A stretch of 46,811 nt of DNA from Catenaria anguillulae PL171 (lineage: Eukaryota; Blastocladiomycota; Blastocladiomycetes; Blastocladiales; Catenariaceae). Of this stretch, positions 33,430 to 44,032 are shown in pieces. Location: the NCBI GenBank assembly GCA_002102555.1, contig MCFL01000190.1, positions 1 to 46,811 of the forward strand, read 5' to 3'. The position numbers and the translations under genes are program-made. The notes beneath the pieces were generated by a model that was given only the letters and a program-made list of their open reading frames with translations, searched no databases and was not told the origin of the DNA. Numbering within the stretch: position 1 is the stretch's first letter; every line of letters starts with the position of its first letter.

Positions 33430-33743
33430 ACATTCAAGGGTGATTTTGCTGGCTGCATGGAGGAATGACGATGGGGCTCGCTTGATGTACGGGGCTCACT
33501 TGAAGGTTTTGTTTTAGCATAAGTAAATACCGACTTGGAGACATGAGCTCAATCAGTAGGATGAAACTCCTTGGCTTGTTGTACAATATCGTGCCACGTT
33601 GATTCTTTTCGGGAATCCGCCATTCGGAACTTCACCTGTCAAGATGTCGCTCGGCTCGTTCCCTGGAATCACAGTGGTCACAACATGAAAGCGAAGGCCA
33701 GGTGAAGTGGGAACAAGCGCTCGATGGCAATTCTAGACTACAT
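33430..33743. other. Intergenic, 3' of DUF6604 fragment and C9orf85-like gene
   Basis: 314 bp without a supported gene. Confidence 0.4.
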
Positions 33744-34541
33744 TTACTCTTCATCCTCATCCTCATCCTCATCCTCGTCATCCTCATCCTCGTCGTCCGA
33801 GAATCCCCACATATCGTCGTCCTTGCTCTTGATATCCATGGCCAACAAATCCGCCTCTGTCCGCTCGCCGCGAGCCAATTTCCGCAGGAACGTCCGACGC
33901 TGGCGCTCAGTCAGCATGCGGAGCTTGATTTCGTACTCTTGACGCTGAGCGTTCATCTCTTGCGGTGTGACAGTGTTGACTCTAAAAGGAGGATTCGGAA
34001 TGAGGTTCACGTGTGCTGAGAGGTCCACAAAGAAAATAGAATCGTACCCCTCCACGATTTCCTTGGACTCGCCGCACTTTGCACACACATTTTTCTTGTG
34101 CGCACACGGATTGCACATGATGTGGTAACTCTCCTTGACAGTCTTTTGCTCGCACGACACGCTACAGTGGGGGTTAAGGAAGGGACGAGTGAGGAACGCG
34201 GCAAGAAAAGCGCGACAAAGAACCGCAAAATGCACGGCTACGCACCACTTCTTGGGCTGTGTCATGGGCTTGTACTTGCGGAACTTTTTACGCCATTCAC
34301 TGCGAGACGGCAGTTGGGGAACGTGTCAGACATAAGCAGAGCGTGGTGGGATGCAATCCAAGTGCGCCGGCCGAGCGGAATTCGATGCATACATGATCTC
34401 AAAGCAACGGGCGCAAACGCCCTGGACGGGCAGCGCCAGAATCTCCTTGGTCTTCTTTGACGCCTTGTTGTGGCGGAACGCGGTCGTGTTTTGGTACTTT
34501 TGGCCCTGCTTCTTGCCGCCCGTGGATGTCTTGGCCGTCAT
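33744..34541 (-). CDS. C9orf85-like (DUF2039) zinc-ribbon protein
   Basis: Exons (minus) 34541-34393, 34299-34246, 34161-33744; 206 residues. Conserved eukaryotic protein of unknown function. Basic start (GGKKQGQKYQNTTAFRHNK), then GVCARCFEIIEWRKKFRKYK, PKKCVSCEQKTVKESYHIMC and CAHKKNVCAKCGESKEIV: four CxxC-type pairs in the order of human C9orf85 (CQRCKEVLEWR, KKCVKCLQKTVKDSYHIMC, CAKCGK). Both splice joins fall inside this block and restore it exactly. The C-terminal part adds a charged helix (LTERQRRTFLRKLARGERTE) and an acidic tail of Asp/Glu, coded by an imperfect TCATCC/TCGTCC repeat at 33750-33797. TAF13 starts 238 bp away on the other strand. Confidence 0.9.
33750..33797. repeat. Imperfect TCATCC hexamer microsatellite inside C9orf85-like gene
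   Basis: Tandem TCATCC/TCGTCC units encoding the acidic Asp/Glu tail on the minus strand; likely length-variable. Confidence 0.8.
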
Positions 34542-34779
34542 TTTGTGTGGAAAGTGGTCAATTATTGCATAAGCGAGTGTACATGGATTTTGAACATGGT
34601 ATCAATGAGCTCTGTCATTCCATGAAGCTCGGCGAGACACGCATTCCGCCCGCCTCAGGTCAGAAGGTGCTGCGATATGCCCGGAATGCATTTCACGTCA
34701 CGTGAGCCCACACATGCAATTGGGAACTTGTGGTGGCCTTGAATCAACCTCGTGATGGGAATCGCAATATCGATGTTGA
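34542..34779. promoter_or_regulatory. Shared divergent promoter, C9orf85-like / TAF13
   Basis: Only 238 bp separate the start codons of two divergently transcribed housekeeping genes, so both promoters must lie here. No TATA box was seen. Confidence 0.5.
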
Positions 34780-35863
34780 ATGACCAACGAATCTTCTGCA
34801 ATGGAACGCACCACGAGCAAAAAGACTGCGGGCAAAGCAAACAGCAAGGCCGATGCCGCAGACTCGGGCGGCCGCGGTAAGAAGGGCGGCGACACGGGCC
34901 GCCAGTCCCGCGCCGAAATCGTTTCCAAGTACAAGGGCACATTCAACGACGAATGTACATGGTTTGGCTGGTCACTTTGCCTCCCCGGCCCACGTCCAGC
35001 AAAAGGATCATGCGAATGACATCACTAACGGATTCTGTGTCGCCCGCTCGTTTCCTTCCACGTCGACTACCTCCCACCCAGTATCCGAAATGCTTTACTC
35101 ACACGGCGATCCAAAAGACGTCCCGCCGGATCCAGCCACTCTGGACCTCCTCGACGACATGCTTCTCGAATTCCTCTACGACACGGCGCAGCATGCACAT
35201 CGATACGCGCCTGCAAAATCGCGCATCAAAGTCGACGATTTACGTATGACCTTCCGGCACGATCCCAACTTGCTCGGGCGCATGGAGGAGATTTTGGAAA
35301 AAGATAAGAAGATCCACAATGCACGCAAGTCCATGGTGACCAATTCTGATCTCGCTTCGCTTGCACTCTTGGCGGAAGAGCACGGCGGGCTAGATGAGGG
35401 CGGCGACGGTGGTGGTGAGCCAATGGGCGGTGCTGACGAAGAACAATTGAATCGCATGTTGGGTGCGTTCAGCGGGGCCGGCGCTGGATTGGACGCGTTG
35501 TTGGGCGGCAGTGGTTTGCGTGGATTGAATGCGCTGGGCAAGGAGGACGAGGAGGTGGACCTGTCAGAGCCCAGTGCCGCCAGCGCCAAGCAGCGCAAGC
35601 GTAAGGCAGCCGCCGCGGGAGACAAGGAGCCAGGATCTCAACCCAAGAAGAGCCGCACGACCAGTCCGCAAAAAAAGCCGGCTGCGACTGCTGCTGCAGC
35701 TGATGCCAGCACGGTAGTCAGTGGGGAGGCGGCTGGATCCCATACAGCAGGGAGTGATTTGGAGGGTGATGGTGACGATGACATGGAAGACGTGGGTGCG
35801 AAGGAGCCAGCTCCACCTGCCATACTTGATCCTGTTCTCGCCGCTATTCTGGGTGGTTTCTAG
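34780..35863 (+). CDS. TAF13: TFIID subunit TAF13 with long C-terminal extension
   Basis: Exons 34780-34954 and 35082-35863; 318 residues. TAF13 pairs with TAF11 by a histone fold inside TFIID. After a basic Lys/Ser-rich N-terminus, KYKGTFNDELSEMLYSHGD is read across the intron (family: FTKELRCMMYGFGD). The histone fold then runs about residues 60-130, with LDLLDDMLLEFLYDTAQHA, SRIKVDDLRMTFRHDPNLLG and KDKKIHNARKSM. TAF13 is normally about 110-170 residues. Here some 185 more follow: a Gly/acidic section, KQRKRK and PKKSRTTSPQKKP basic clusters (possible nuclear signals), an Ala-rich acidic part and a hydrophobic end ILDPVLAAILGGF. ATG 34801 is an alternative start seven codons later. Confidence 0.88.
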
Positions 35864-36088
35864 GTTGTGTTCGGTGACCATTGTACATATCTTTTTTTTC
35901 TCATTTTCATTCCCCATTCCTCACACGCAAACCGACGAGCACCTGCAATCATGGCGACATGATGCAGATTTTCTTTCTCCACTCAGCGGCAAGACTGAAA
36001 GCACATCAGGAAGGGAACAAAATCATTTTCATCCTTGGAAGACGCTATACAAAGGATTTATGGAGCACACACAAACAACAATCACCCA

Positions 36089-39081
36089 TCATTCTTCCGA
36101 GTTCAAAACGAAATCAGACAAATCATACTTTTCTGCTTCATCATCTGCCACAATCTCAACAACCCGCTCCTTGACCATCTTGAAAATCATCTCGAGCACC
36201 CGCCATTTCTCCCGCACGTCATCAATCACGAGCGTCTGTGCAATAAGGGCCGCTGCGTCCGAGCCGTCCGTATCCACCATGGCCGTGAGCAAGGCAAACA
36301 GTTGGTCGCTTTGCTCGCCCTTGATTGCAAAAGGATCTTTGTCTTGGGAAATGATTCGGGTTAAGAGCGGAAACAGGGCCGAGCCAAGATATGACATGAC
36401 CCTGCATGCCTGGGCGTGTAAGAGGAGAGAATTGTGCAGTGCCAGGGGGGCATTTGAGACAAGCTCGGACCGAATGTGGGAAAAGAAGGATGAAAAAGTC
36501 GGCGGGGGATCGTGCGATTTGCCCTTGTTGGGCAGGGACTGCTGCTGCTGTTTGCTTGTGCCGGTTGAATTCGGCAAGTCGGCTCCTTGATCCGGAGAAG
36601 CACTTGACTTGGGGGGAATCGGGTCATGGAACCGGATGCTCCCGCCGAGAGCCAGGCCGGTGCCAATCAAGGTAAGGATCTCAATCAAACCATTCATGGA
36701 AATCTCGTCTTGCCCGTAGCGGTACAAATAGAATCGAGCGGGGCGAGAAAGTGCATTCATGAGCTTTGGGCGAAGCTGGAAAGGTGCAAACTTTCCCGAG
36801 CGTCGCAGATTGCGCTGGCGTCCGCTTGATGAGGATCGTTGCGCCGCCGCCCAGACGTTCAAATCCACACCCGAAATGCCCATTTCCTCCATAAACGATT
36901 TCCACAAGTCGAGAATCGTGCTGGGTTCGCGGCCGTGAAACAAGCAGCGCATACCGAGCGCCTCAATGAGCTGATCCATGAGCGGCCACCATCCGAGTTT
37001 CGGCTTGGAAGAGGAGTTTGACGGCTTGGGAATCAATCCACGTGCTTGCATGCCGAGCTCCACAGCCAGGTACAAGTACATGGCGGTAAAGACCGACTTG
37101 TCTTGCTCCATGCGCTTCCAAGCAACATCACGAAGCACAATCTGTGCGCGTCCAACTAGCATTCCCGCCCACCACGGATGCATCGTCATAAACGCATCGG
37201 CCGCCTCGGTTTCCTTCGGTCGCCACCATGGCATTGCAAAGTGCAGCAGGTTCCAGATCGCGGCACGCTTCATGTCGGTAGATTGCGTTCCGTTGCCTGC
37301 AAACTGCGGGTCGTGTAGAGCAAACAGAATGACGGTTGACATGATTGGCCGGAGGCTCGCGCGGATGTCGGCGCAAGTTGTCGTGATTTGGGTCAACGAT
37401 TCACTTGCGAAGCGTCTGGCAATGTCAAGGTAGACTTGAGTCCCAAACAAGGTCGGTGAAGAAATCGCGAGATTGGCCGAATCCTTGGCGATGAGGTCTT
37501 GAATGTCCTCCAGGACAGGAGCAGGTGGAAGGATATCGGGGCTGGGGTGAGTAGCGCAGTCAGTTGGCAACAAAGCGGCAACCTTGTGCTTCTAGTAGCA
37601 TGCCAAATAAAAAAAACGCACAAGGCATCCTTGGCCATATCAAAAACCACAGGCAGTCGGGTGAGTAGCAGGTAATCACTTCGAATGCGCCCCTCGTTAT
37701 CTTGTTTCCACGCAGATACTAGTGGCGTCGTGGTTGTGGATGGTGGGACTGGCCGACGCCCTTCGATCTCCGACTCCGCAACGGCACCGGTTCGCATGGC
37801 AAAGAACAGCGACTCGAGCGCAGCGGCAGCGCTCAAGTACGTCGCTTCCGCCCACTTGGCGACAACGGCGTCGGGTTTGGGCACATCGGACACGTCATAC
37901 TCTGGAAGTGGCGAGACGCCCGTGGCCGCCATTTTCGCCAGTTCATGAAGCGTAAGTTGGATCGAGAAATCAAAAAAGCTCTCGCGATACTGGGACTCTT
38001 CCGCCATATACGTCGGGAAGGTCGCGCAGAGCACTTTGTGAGCAGCAACAACTGAATCCATCAGCGACATGGTCGCCATGCCCGCCAGCGCCATTGAAGG
38101 CATGTCGGGCGAACCGACGCTATCCCACACTTGAATAAGATCCATTCGCACCTCCAGCAGGTTGTTCAAGTATTCCATGTATACAATGAGAAACCCGAAC
38201 TTGTCTTGGTCCTGGCTGAGGCGGTACTCGCGGCGTGCAGGCCGGGTTTCGGCCGGCTTGTTCTTGGCGCCGCTGCCGCCCTTGCCTTTGCCCTTGGCGT
38301 CAAGCGAATGGTCACCGACCGTGTCTCGGACAAGCTGATGCACAATGTCCCAATCGTCCTGCGAATCATCGTCCGAATCGGCGGCAAGGTCGTCATCGTT
38401 GTTGATCGATAGTGCAGAGAATCGGCTTTCGACAACGTCGACTGTCGGCTTTGCATGACGTGCTTTGCCCCCGCCCGAGCGAGTGCCTACCCGTTTAGCG
38501 AGAATCGAAATGACCGACTCGAGGATCTCGATGAAGTACTCGTGGGACTGGTTGCGTTGCTCGGTGGCTGATTTGGCCGAGTCGCTGTCGCCACAGCTGG
38601 ATTGCGCAGTCGGGCCGAGGTTGACGGCATCCGATTGAAACCAAGTTGCACACCGCCGGCGAGCTTGGATCGCCCTTGCCGCCCATTCGATGATGCGCGG
38701 CGGGACAGTGACGAGTGGAGCTTTGCAATCGACAATGAACTTGGCAAGTTTGACAAACTGCGATGTGCTGAGGAGCGTCGTCACGGTTGGCGGTTTTACC
38801 TCTGGGTCACAATCGATTGCCGAGGGCGATTTCGTTGAACTCTTTGCATCTTTGGCAGCCTTGCGCGCTTTTCCCTTGAGGCGACCGGGCTTGGCATCAG
38901 ATGATCCGCCATGGTCCGTGGCGGTGGTCGAGGTTGTCGAGCTGGCGGGCGGGTCGGCATGCTTGTACCCGAGAGATTCGGCGGTGGCGCCCAGCCAGGA
39001 CGCAAGTCGATCCGTGTCTCTCTTGTACGCCTTGTACGAATCAAAGAGGAAAGAAGGCAGTTTGGGTTGCGGCGATTGCAT
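36089..39081 (-). CDS. DUF6604 protein, full length
   Basis: Exons (minus) 39081-37622 and 37541-36089; 970 residues. The N-terminal 150 residues match the fungal DUF6604 domain: LPSFLFDSYKAYKRDTDRLA, SWLGATAESLGYKH, LLSTSQFVKLAKFIVDCKAP and IIEWAARAIQARRRCATWF. The rest is mainly helical, with a low-complexity Lys/Gly/acidic insert (about 205-280) and a Gln/Pro-rich insert (about 790-830). Function is unknown for the family; members with extra domains are mostly seen in fungi. The donor GTGCGT at 37621 and acceptor at 37542 restore one frame. Two partial relatives lie at 32290-33425 (C-terminal half) and 39790-40145 (N-terminal domain). TAF13 converges 225 bp away. Confidence 0.85.
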
Positions 39082-39789
39082 ATTGTTGAAGATGGCTTTA
39101 TTACATCGTATGGGTGGAAAATGGATGATGATGAATGTGTTATCTTTTCTTGAGCGTCTCACATCACGCAGCTCACTATGTACTCAAGCCGACCGAGTGT
39201 TGGTCAGAAATGCTGTGGTGTCCACCACGACATGACATGCAGCACCAACTTGGATAACTCTTGTGGCACAGTACACGAGACACCGCAAGAGCATGTGGAG
39301 GCACGCAGCGCAATTGAAAGGCTACTCCGAAGCGTAAGGAGCAAAGATCTCTTCCGTTAAAGTGCAATGAAGCCAGTGAGCAGAATGGCAAAGGCGACCG
39401 ACCGTGGCAGATGGTGCCAGCAAACCAGCCGGATCTGAATGGCTAGGTATCATTCCAAATTCAGTGCTTTGGATGACGATATGGGGATTTGGAGGAGCAG
39501 GCACGGAGGCACCCCACAACCCATCAAGGACTATAATGTCTCACTCACTCACTCACACTTTTTGATCACGTCTGTTCTGACTGTCGGCTTTTGCTCAACA
39601 ACCAAAGCACTCAAAGTACAATAGACTGACGAATAAGCCGAATGCTCACTCAAAGAAACAAGGGTTACCATATAGGATGTTCCCATTTCAAGCCAAATTT
39701 GCCATTTCTGCCATGGTGTCCTGTTGGATTCTCGCGTTCAGGCTTTCCATCCTCAGCGTCAGCGACCATTTCCTCCACTGGCACACCTC
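39082..39789. other. Intergenic, upstream of full DUF6604 gene
   Basis: About 700 bp without a supported gene. GTCTCAC words at 39156 and 39538; the second opens a short CACT repeat (39539-39556). Confidence 0.45.
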
Positions 39790-40145
39790 CCTCAATGAAA
39801 CGTATGACACTGCCTCTGAGCGTTAGCGCTACGATGATCGCTATGCTGCAACAGTCCGAGAATGAGGAGCGTCACTTGACCATGAATCGTTTAATGAGCC
39901 AGAATCCGCACATGGTTGCAAGAATAGCCGTTGGGGAGCCGTCGGCGGCCTTTAGCGTTTTCCCTTGAGGTGACCCGCGGCTGGGGGCGATATTCGCAAC
40001 CACCGTCGCCGCCATCAGCTTAGGATCCTGGTGGTTGAATCCAAGCGAACGATCAATGGCGCCAATCATGCCTCCAGGCGGTCGGTGTCGGGCTTGTACA
40101 TATGACTTGAAGCACTCGGAACAAGTGCGACGGCAGCTTTGCCTT
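39790..40145 (-). pseudogene. Degenerate DUF6604 N-terminal domain fragment
   Basis: On the minus strand KLPSHLF (about 40140-40120) resembles the start KLPSFLF of the neighbouring gene. MYKPDTDRLEAW in one frame and IGAIDRSLGFNHQDP in the next line up with AYKRDTDRLASW and LGATAESLGYKHADP. WLIKRFMVK and IAIIVALTLRGSVIRF may correspond to VKLAKFIVD and IIEWAARAIQARRRC. The match needs several frame changes and a stop, there is no C-terminal half, and nothing similar continues downstream. It lies about 700 bp upstream of the complete DUF6604 gene on the same strand, as expected of a partial tandem duplicate. A small expressed protein (about 65 codons, 40069-39875) is possible but not supported. 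Confidence 0.5.
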
Positions 40146-40538
40146 GTCTGCGGCAGGGGTATTGCATGATGTTGTTGTCGCTGTCTTTGTATTTAGTTCA
40201 TTTTTGCGGACCCAAGTACTTATCTTCAGTCGTGATGCGTTGTACCTATGGACATGGAGTACCAATGGCAAGTGGTGGGTGGAGCGTGATGGGAACACCG
40301 ACGTAAATACATACCACCGCGAGCGTCGGCGGACTCTCGACTGCGCCAGATCTGTTTTCCTACGGCCAACTCTTCGCGAGGGGGCAGAAACGGGTGAAAA
40401 AATCTACTATAGATTGGCAAGGACATTAAATTATACAGAGTGGGGTTTGGGGTAACGAAATACAAGACAAGATTGGATTTTCCTCATTGTTTACAGCTTT
40501 CCAACATTCAGTGCGGAAGAACAACGTCCGATAACCGT
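40146..40538. other. Intergenic, 3' of Vip1-like gene
   Basis: About 390 bp without a supported gene; AT-rich close to the 3' end of the minus-strand gene at 40539. Confidence 0.4.
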
Positions 40539-41506
40539 TTAGTTCGCGGCCTTCTTCTCATCAACGATCGCCCGGGTCTCGGAGGCGACCTCAAGGGCGC
40601 GCTCCTTGGCGGCATCGACCGTCTGGGCAACCTTTTGGCCGGCGGGGGTGGCAAGGGCCTTGTCGGCGAGCTCCTTGGTCTTGGACAAGATGGAGGTGGC
40701 GTTCTCGGAGACGTGGTACTTGGCATCAATCTCGCGGAGCTTGTCCGTGACCTTGTACTGCTCATCGAGCTGCTCGGCGCGGGCACGGGCAGAGAAGAAG
40801 TAGGCCGTGAGCGTCTTGGTGATGGAGTACTGCTCGTCAATGGCAAGGCCGCGCTTGGCAATGCCCTCCGAGAGCGTGTAGCCCTCAGCGAGGAGCTCGG
40901 CGACAACGCGCGTGTAGGGCTTGTGCTCCTTGTCTTGGGCAGCCTCGGCCTTCTTGGTGTCCTCCTCGACGGCAACGGCGGCGTCGTTGTCGTGGGCGTC
41001 AAAGAAGGACTTGACGGTCACGGAACGGTCAACAATGACGGCGTTGGAAAGGAGGCGGGCCGTGTTGGCGGCAGACTCCTTGTCGAAGAGGATGAAAGCC
41101 TCTTGGGTCTCGCCGGCGGCGATGAGCTCGAAGCGGTTGATCTTGCCGCAGAAGGAGAAGAAGTCTGATGAAAGAGTGTGAGAATACGACAAGGACGGCG
41201 GTCAGCTTCGCATTTCTTCCGCTCAGGTCGTTGGCGGATCGCGAGAAGAAGGCTGTACGAACCCTTGACGGCCTTCTCGGTGGCGTTGGCCGAGATGTTT
41301 TGAACGAGCACGGCGTTCGGGGTGGCCTCGAGGTCCTGAGAGAGGGCATACCCAGACAGAAATCGTGGTCAGTTGAGAACACATTTTGAGCAGGCGCTGG
41401 GCGCGAGAAGCCAATCTGGTGGTATTGGCGTCGCCAGTCGGGCAGTGGCGCCGGGCATACAGCGGCGGGGCGGAATACATACGGTGATGTTGAAGTTGGT
41501 GGTCAT
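40539..41506 (-). CDS. Vip1-like RRM protein
   Basis: Exons (minus) 41506-41483 (24 nt), 41335-41263 (73 nt), 41164-40539; 240 residues. One RNA-recognition motif at residues 10-80: AVLVQNISANATEKAVKDFF, FCGKINRFELI (RNP2 and helix region), EAFILFDKESAANTARLLSN and VTVKSFF. A Glu/Asp linker and a long, charged, mostly helical tail follow (KPYTRVVAELLAEGYTLSEG, KVTDKLREIDAKYHVSE, AKERALEVASETRA). This is the layout of S. pombe Vip1 and relatives, cytoplasmic RRM proteins of poorly known function. Very short first exons, the first with just eight codons, are notable. TATAAA lies about 110 bp upstream. Confidence 0.9.
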
Positions 41507-41614
41507 TTTGAAGGTTTTTGTGTTGGGCGTTGCAGTTGTGTGGATAGGCAAAGAACAAAACGGTTCGTGGAGATGCAAGGACGGAGAGAGGTCTGGCAAG
41601 GGCGGTGAGGCGAC

Positions 41615-41620
41615 TTTATA
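41615..41620 (-). promoter_or_regulatory. TATA box candidate of Vip1-like gene
   Basis: TATAAA within CTATAAAG on the minus strand, about 110 bp upstream of the start at 41506. Confidence 0.45.
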
Positions 41621-42065
41621 GGCGTGGGCGGGCGTTGCAATTGGGCGGTGGACGCTTGGCGAACATGGGCGAACTGGCCCAGTGGAGCTATCACGCAAAT
41701 GTTGGCGTGAGACACGCGCAAAAAGCAACGAAAAACGCCCCCTCACCTGCGACATCACTCAAGCTGTCTCTCGGTGCCACTGACGTCATCGTTATTGACT
41801 CAACAACCGCCACCAGTGCGCTGTGACTGGGTCTTGCGAACTCGATTTTTCAACCACTGGGGCCGATGGCATATGCCATGCCGAAGATAATGCATCACAA
41901 CAGCCTGCACTTTTCCTGAGCGCTTTCCTTGATGGATCCAAAGACTTCCTCCATCTCGCCATGGATCTTCATGGGTCCGTGCAAGGGCACAGCAAAGCAG
42001 TGCCTGTTCTGCATGATCAGATTGGACTACCGTGCAGGCGGACCACCGAACCGTCCCGTCCTCGT

Positions 42066-42096
42066 GCGAGACTGTGTGTGAGACTGTGTGCGAGAC
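42066..42096 (+). repeat. Three 12-bp tandem units with G[CT]GAGAC core
   Basis: GCGAGAC at 42066, GTGAGAC at 42078 and GCGAGAC at 42090, linked by TGTGT: an exact 12-bp period, about 200 bp upstream of the protease start. May be a regulatory array or simply a microsatellite. Confidence 0.45.
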
Positions 42097-42298
42097 ATTA
42101 TGTATTGAGCGACTGAGACATGACGCTGGAGATCGAACGATTTGCGATTCCCACCGACAGTCTGACATCCTCTTGACTTCAGCTTGTCTTGGCAAAGCGA
42201 TGGCATAACAAAATGAACAGCAACCCCTCCTCTGATGCCGTATGCTTTTGTGATTGCGTCCCCAGTCACCAAACCCATGCATTATTCCACAATCACCC

Positions 42299-43845
42299 AT
42301 GATGCTCCTGACTGCTTTGCTCATTCTACTGCCGTTGGTGATCGCAAGAGCATATCCCAGTGCTGATCCAGTCTCTGTCTCGCCTAGTTGTCTTGATGCT
42401 GCCACAACATCTCTGATCCTCAACTTGCGGCCCTCCGCCTCGGTCGACGGCGTGCTCGCCACGCTCGCACCCTGGATCGTCGACCAGCGACCTATCCGCA
42501 AGTTGTCGATTGGCGACTCTTGGAAGGCGTTGGCCGTCTCGATCACCGACCCATACCGCTCCTTGTCGTGCCCGAGCCATGTCTCAGCTGCAGCCTCTAC
42601 AACAGCGGTACCCACCATTGACCCGCGCACTCTCACTTGGCTCACAGCTCTCGTTTCGGACTCGGTTGATTTCATTGAACTCGACGCTTTCCTCACCATC
42701 ACTGCTCCGTCCGCACGGCCCATTTCTTCGACAACGGTCCGCGCCGTTTCCGCCACAGCGATTGATCCTCCGAAATGTACCCAATCTCCCGCAGGCAACT
42801 GGGGTCTCGCGCGGATCGATCAGCCAAAGCTGCCGCTTGACGGCAAGTACGTGTACGCGTGCCCAAAGGCCGACGCCCCGGGGGTGAATCGGGCCAGCAT
42901 TTACATGATCGATACGGGCATATTCTTGGACCACGACGAGTTTCGAGGCGGACGGGCGAGATGGGGAACCAATGTCGTGCCTCAGTCGCCTGACACCGAT
43001 GAGCATGGGTATGGCAATGCTCACTCATCACGCTCGAAGATCGGAAACGTAAACTAACGACAAGGACTCACAGGCATGGGACGTTTACAGCGGGCATGGC
43101 TGCGGGACTCACATATGGCGTCGCAAAGGCCGAGTCGGTCCACCTCATTGCCGTCAAGGTCCGTCCGTCGTGCATGCTTGATCGCATTCTTTATCCATCG
43201 TGACGCAATGTCTCACTTGTCCATCAACTGGTGCCCGACTACTGCATATGTGTATAGGCTCTCGACAAGGACGGCAACGGTCCCACTTCCCAAATCATCG
43301 ATGCCCTACAATGGGTCGCCAACGACCACACATCTGCCGGCTCAAACCGCAACGTGACCGTCTGCAACCTGTCTCTCGGCGGCATCCGCTCGCGTTCGCT
43401 CAACAACGCCATTGAGGCCACCGCAAACACGGGCGTCATCATCACGGTGGCCGCGGGCAACGAGGGCCTGGATGCGTGCCTCACGTCGCCGTCGAGCTCG
43501 TCCGATGCCATTACCGTCGGTGCCACAACGCCCGACGACCAGCTGGCCGATTTCAGCAACACTGGCACGTGTGTCGATGTGCTGGCTCCCGGCCAGTCGC
43601 TCAAGTCGGCATGGATTGGGGCAAAGGATGCGTTCATGGACAACTCTAACGGGACCTCGTTTTCGTCGCCCATGGTCGCGGGCGTGATTGCCCAGTATTC
43701 GGCCGCAGGTGAGGTGGACCGCGACATGGACGTGCATCAGGTCAGGGACAAGTTGACGGCCAAAGGCGCCAAGGACGAGATAGCGATTCGCAGGGGATTG
43801 TGGGGATGGATCAGTCGCACACCAAATGTTTTGGTACAGGTTTGA
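42299..43845 (+). CDS. Secreted subtilisin-like serine protease (S8, proteinase K type)
   Basis: Exons 42299-43008, 43074-43158, 43258-43845; 460 residues. Signal peptide (residues 1-18), an I9-type propeptide (about 25-150), then the peptidase domain beginning near NWGLARIDQPKLPLDGKY. Catalytic residues: D205 (YMIDTGI), H238 (GHGTFTAG, restored exactly by the first splice), S399 (NGTSFSSPMVAG) and oxyanion-hole N333 (AAGNEG). CNLSLGG and APGQSLKSAW are further family blocks. Likely an extracellular or vacuolar endopeptidase. Two adjacent ATGs (42299, 42302) open it. A GT31 gene converges 188 bp away. Confidence 0.93.
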
Positions 43846-44032
43846 AATCACAAAAGGGTCAAAAAGTGGGGTCTATGTATCTTCATGTAAGTACTGAACT
43901 GTTGAAAAGGAATGCAAACGTTGGGTGAGAAAGGCGGGAAGAGGTTTTGAAAGAGCAGGGAGAGTCGGGAGTATAAGACGGTAGGGGGAAAAAAACCCAA
44001 CCACACAAACACATCGGAACGCATGGACCAGC

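Larger units (their letters stand above)
41507..42298. other. Divergent intergenic region, Vip1-like / subtilisin
   Basis: 792 bp without a supported gene. An open frame of 332 codons on the minus strand (41800-42798) overlaps the protease and has no domain, so it is rejected. A 12-bp-period trio of [GC]GAGAC-type words lies at 42066-42096. Confidence 0.5.

Noticed and set aside
34853-35863. Single 336-codon frame read without the intron for TAF13
   Set aside because: It replaces the conserved basic N-terminus and start of the histone fold with intron sequence; splicing 34954 to 35082 restores the family pattern.
39642-39968. 108-codon plus-strand open frame
   Set aside because: No domain, and antisense to the DUF6604-like N-terminal fragment, which gives a better protein match.
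41800-42798. 332-codon open frame on the minus strand
   Set aside because: Half is antisense to the subtilisin propeptide, and the rest is promoter sequence with a 12-bp repeat; no domain.
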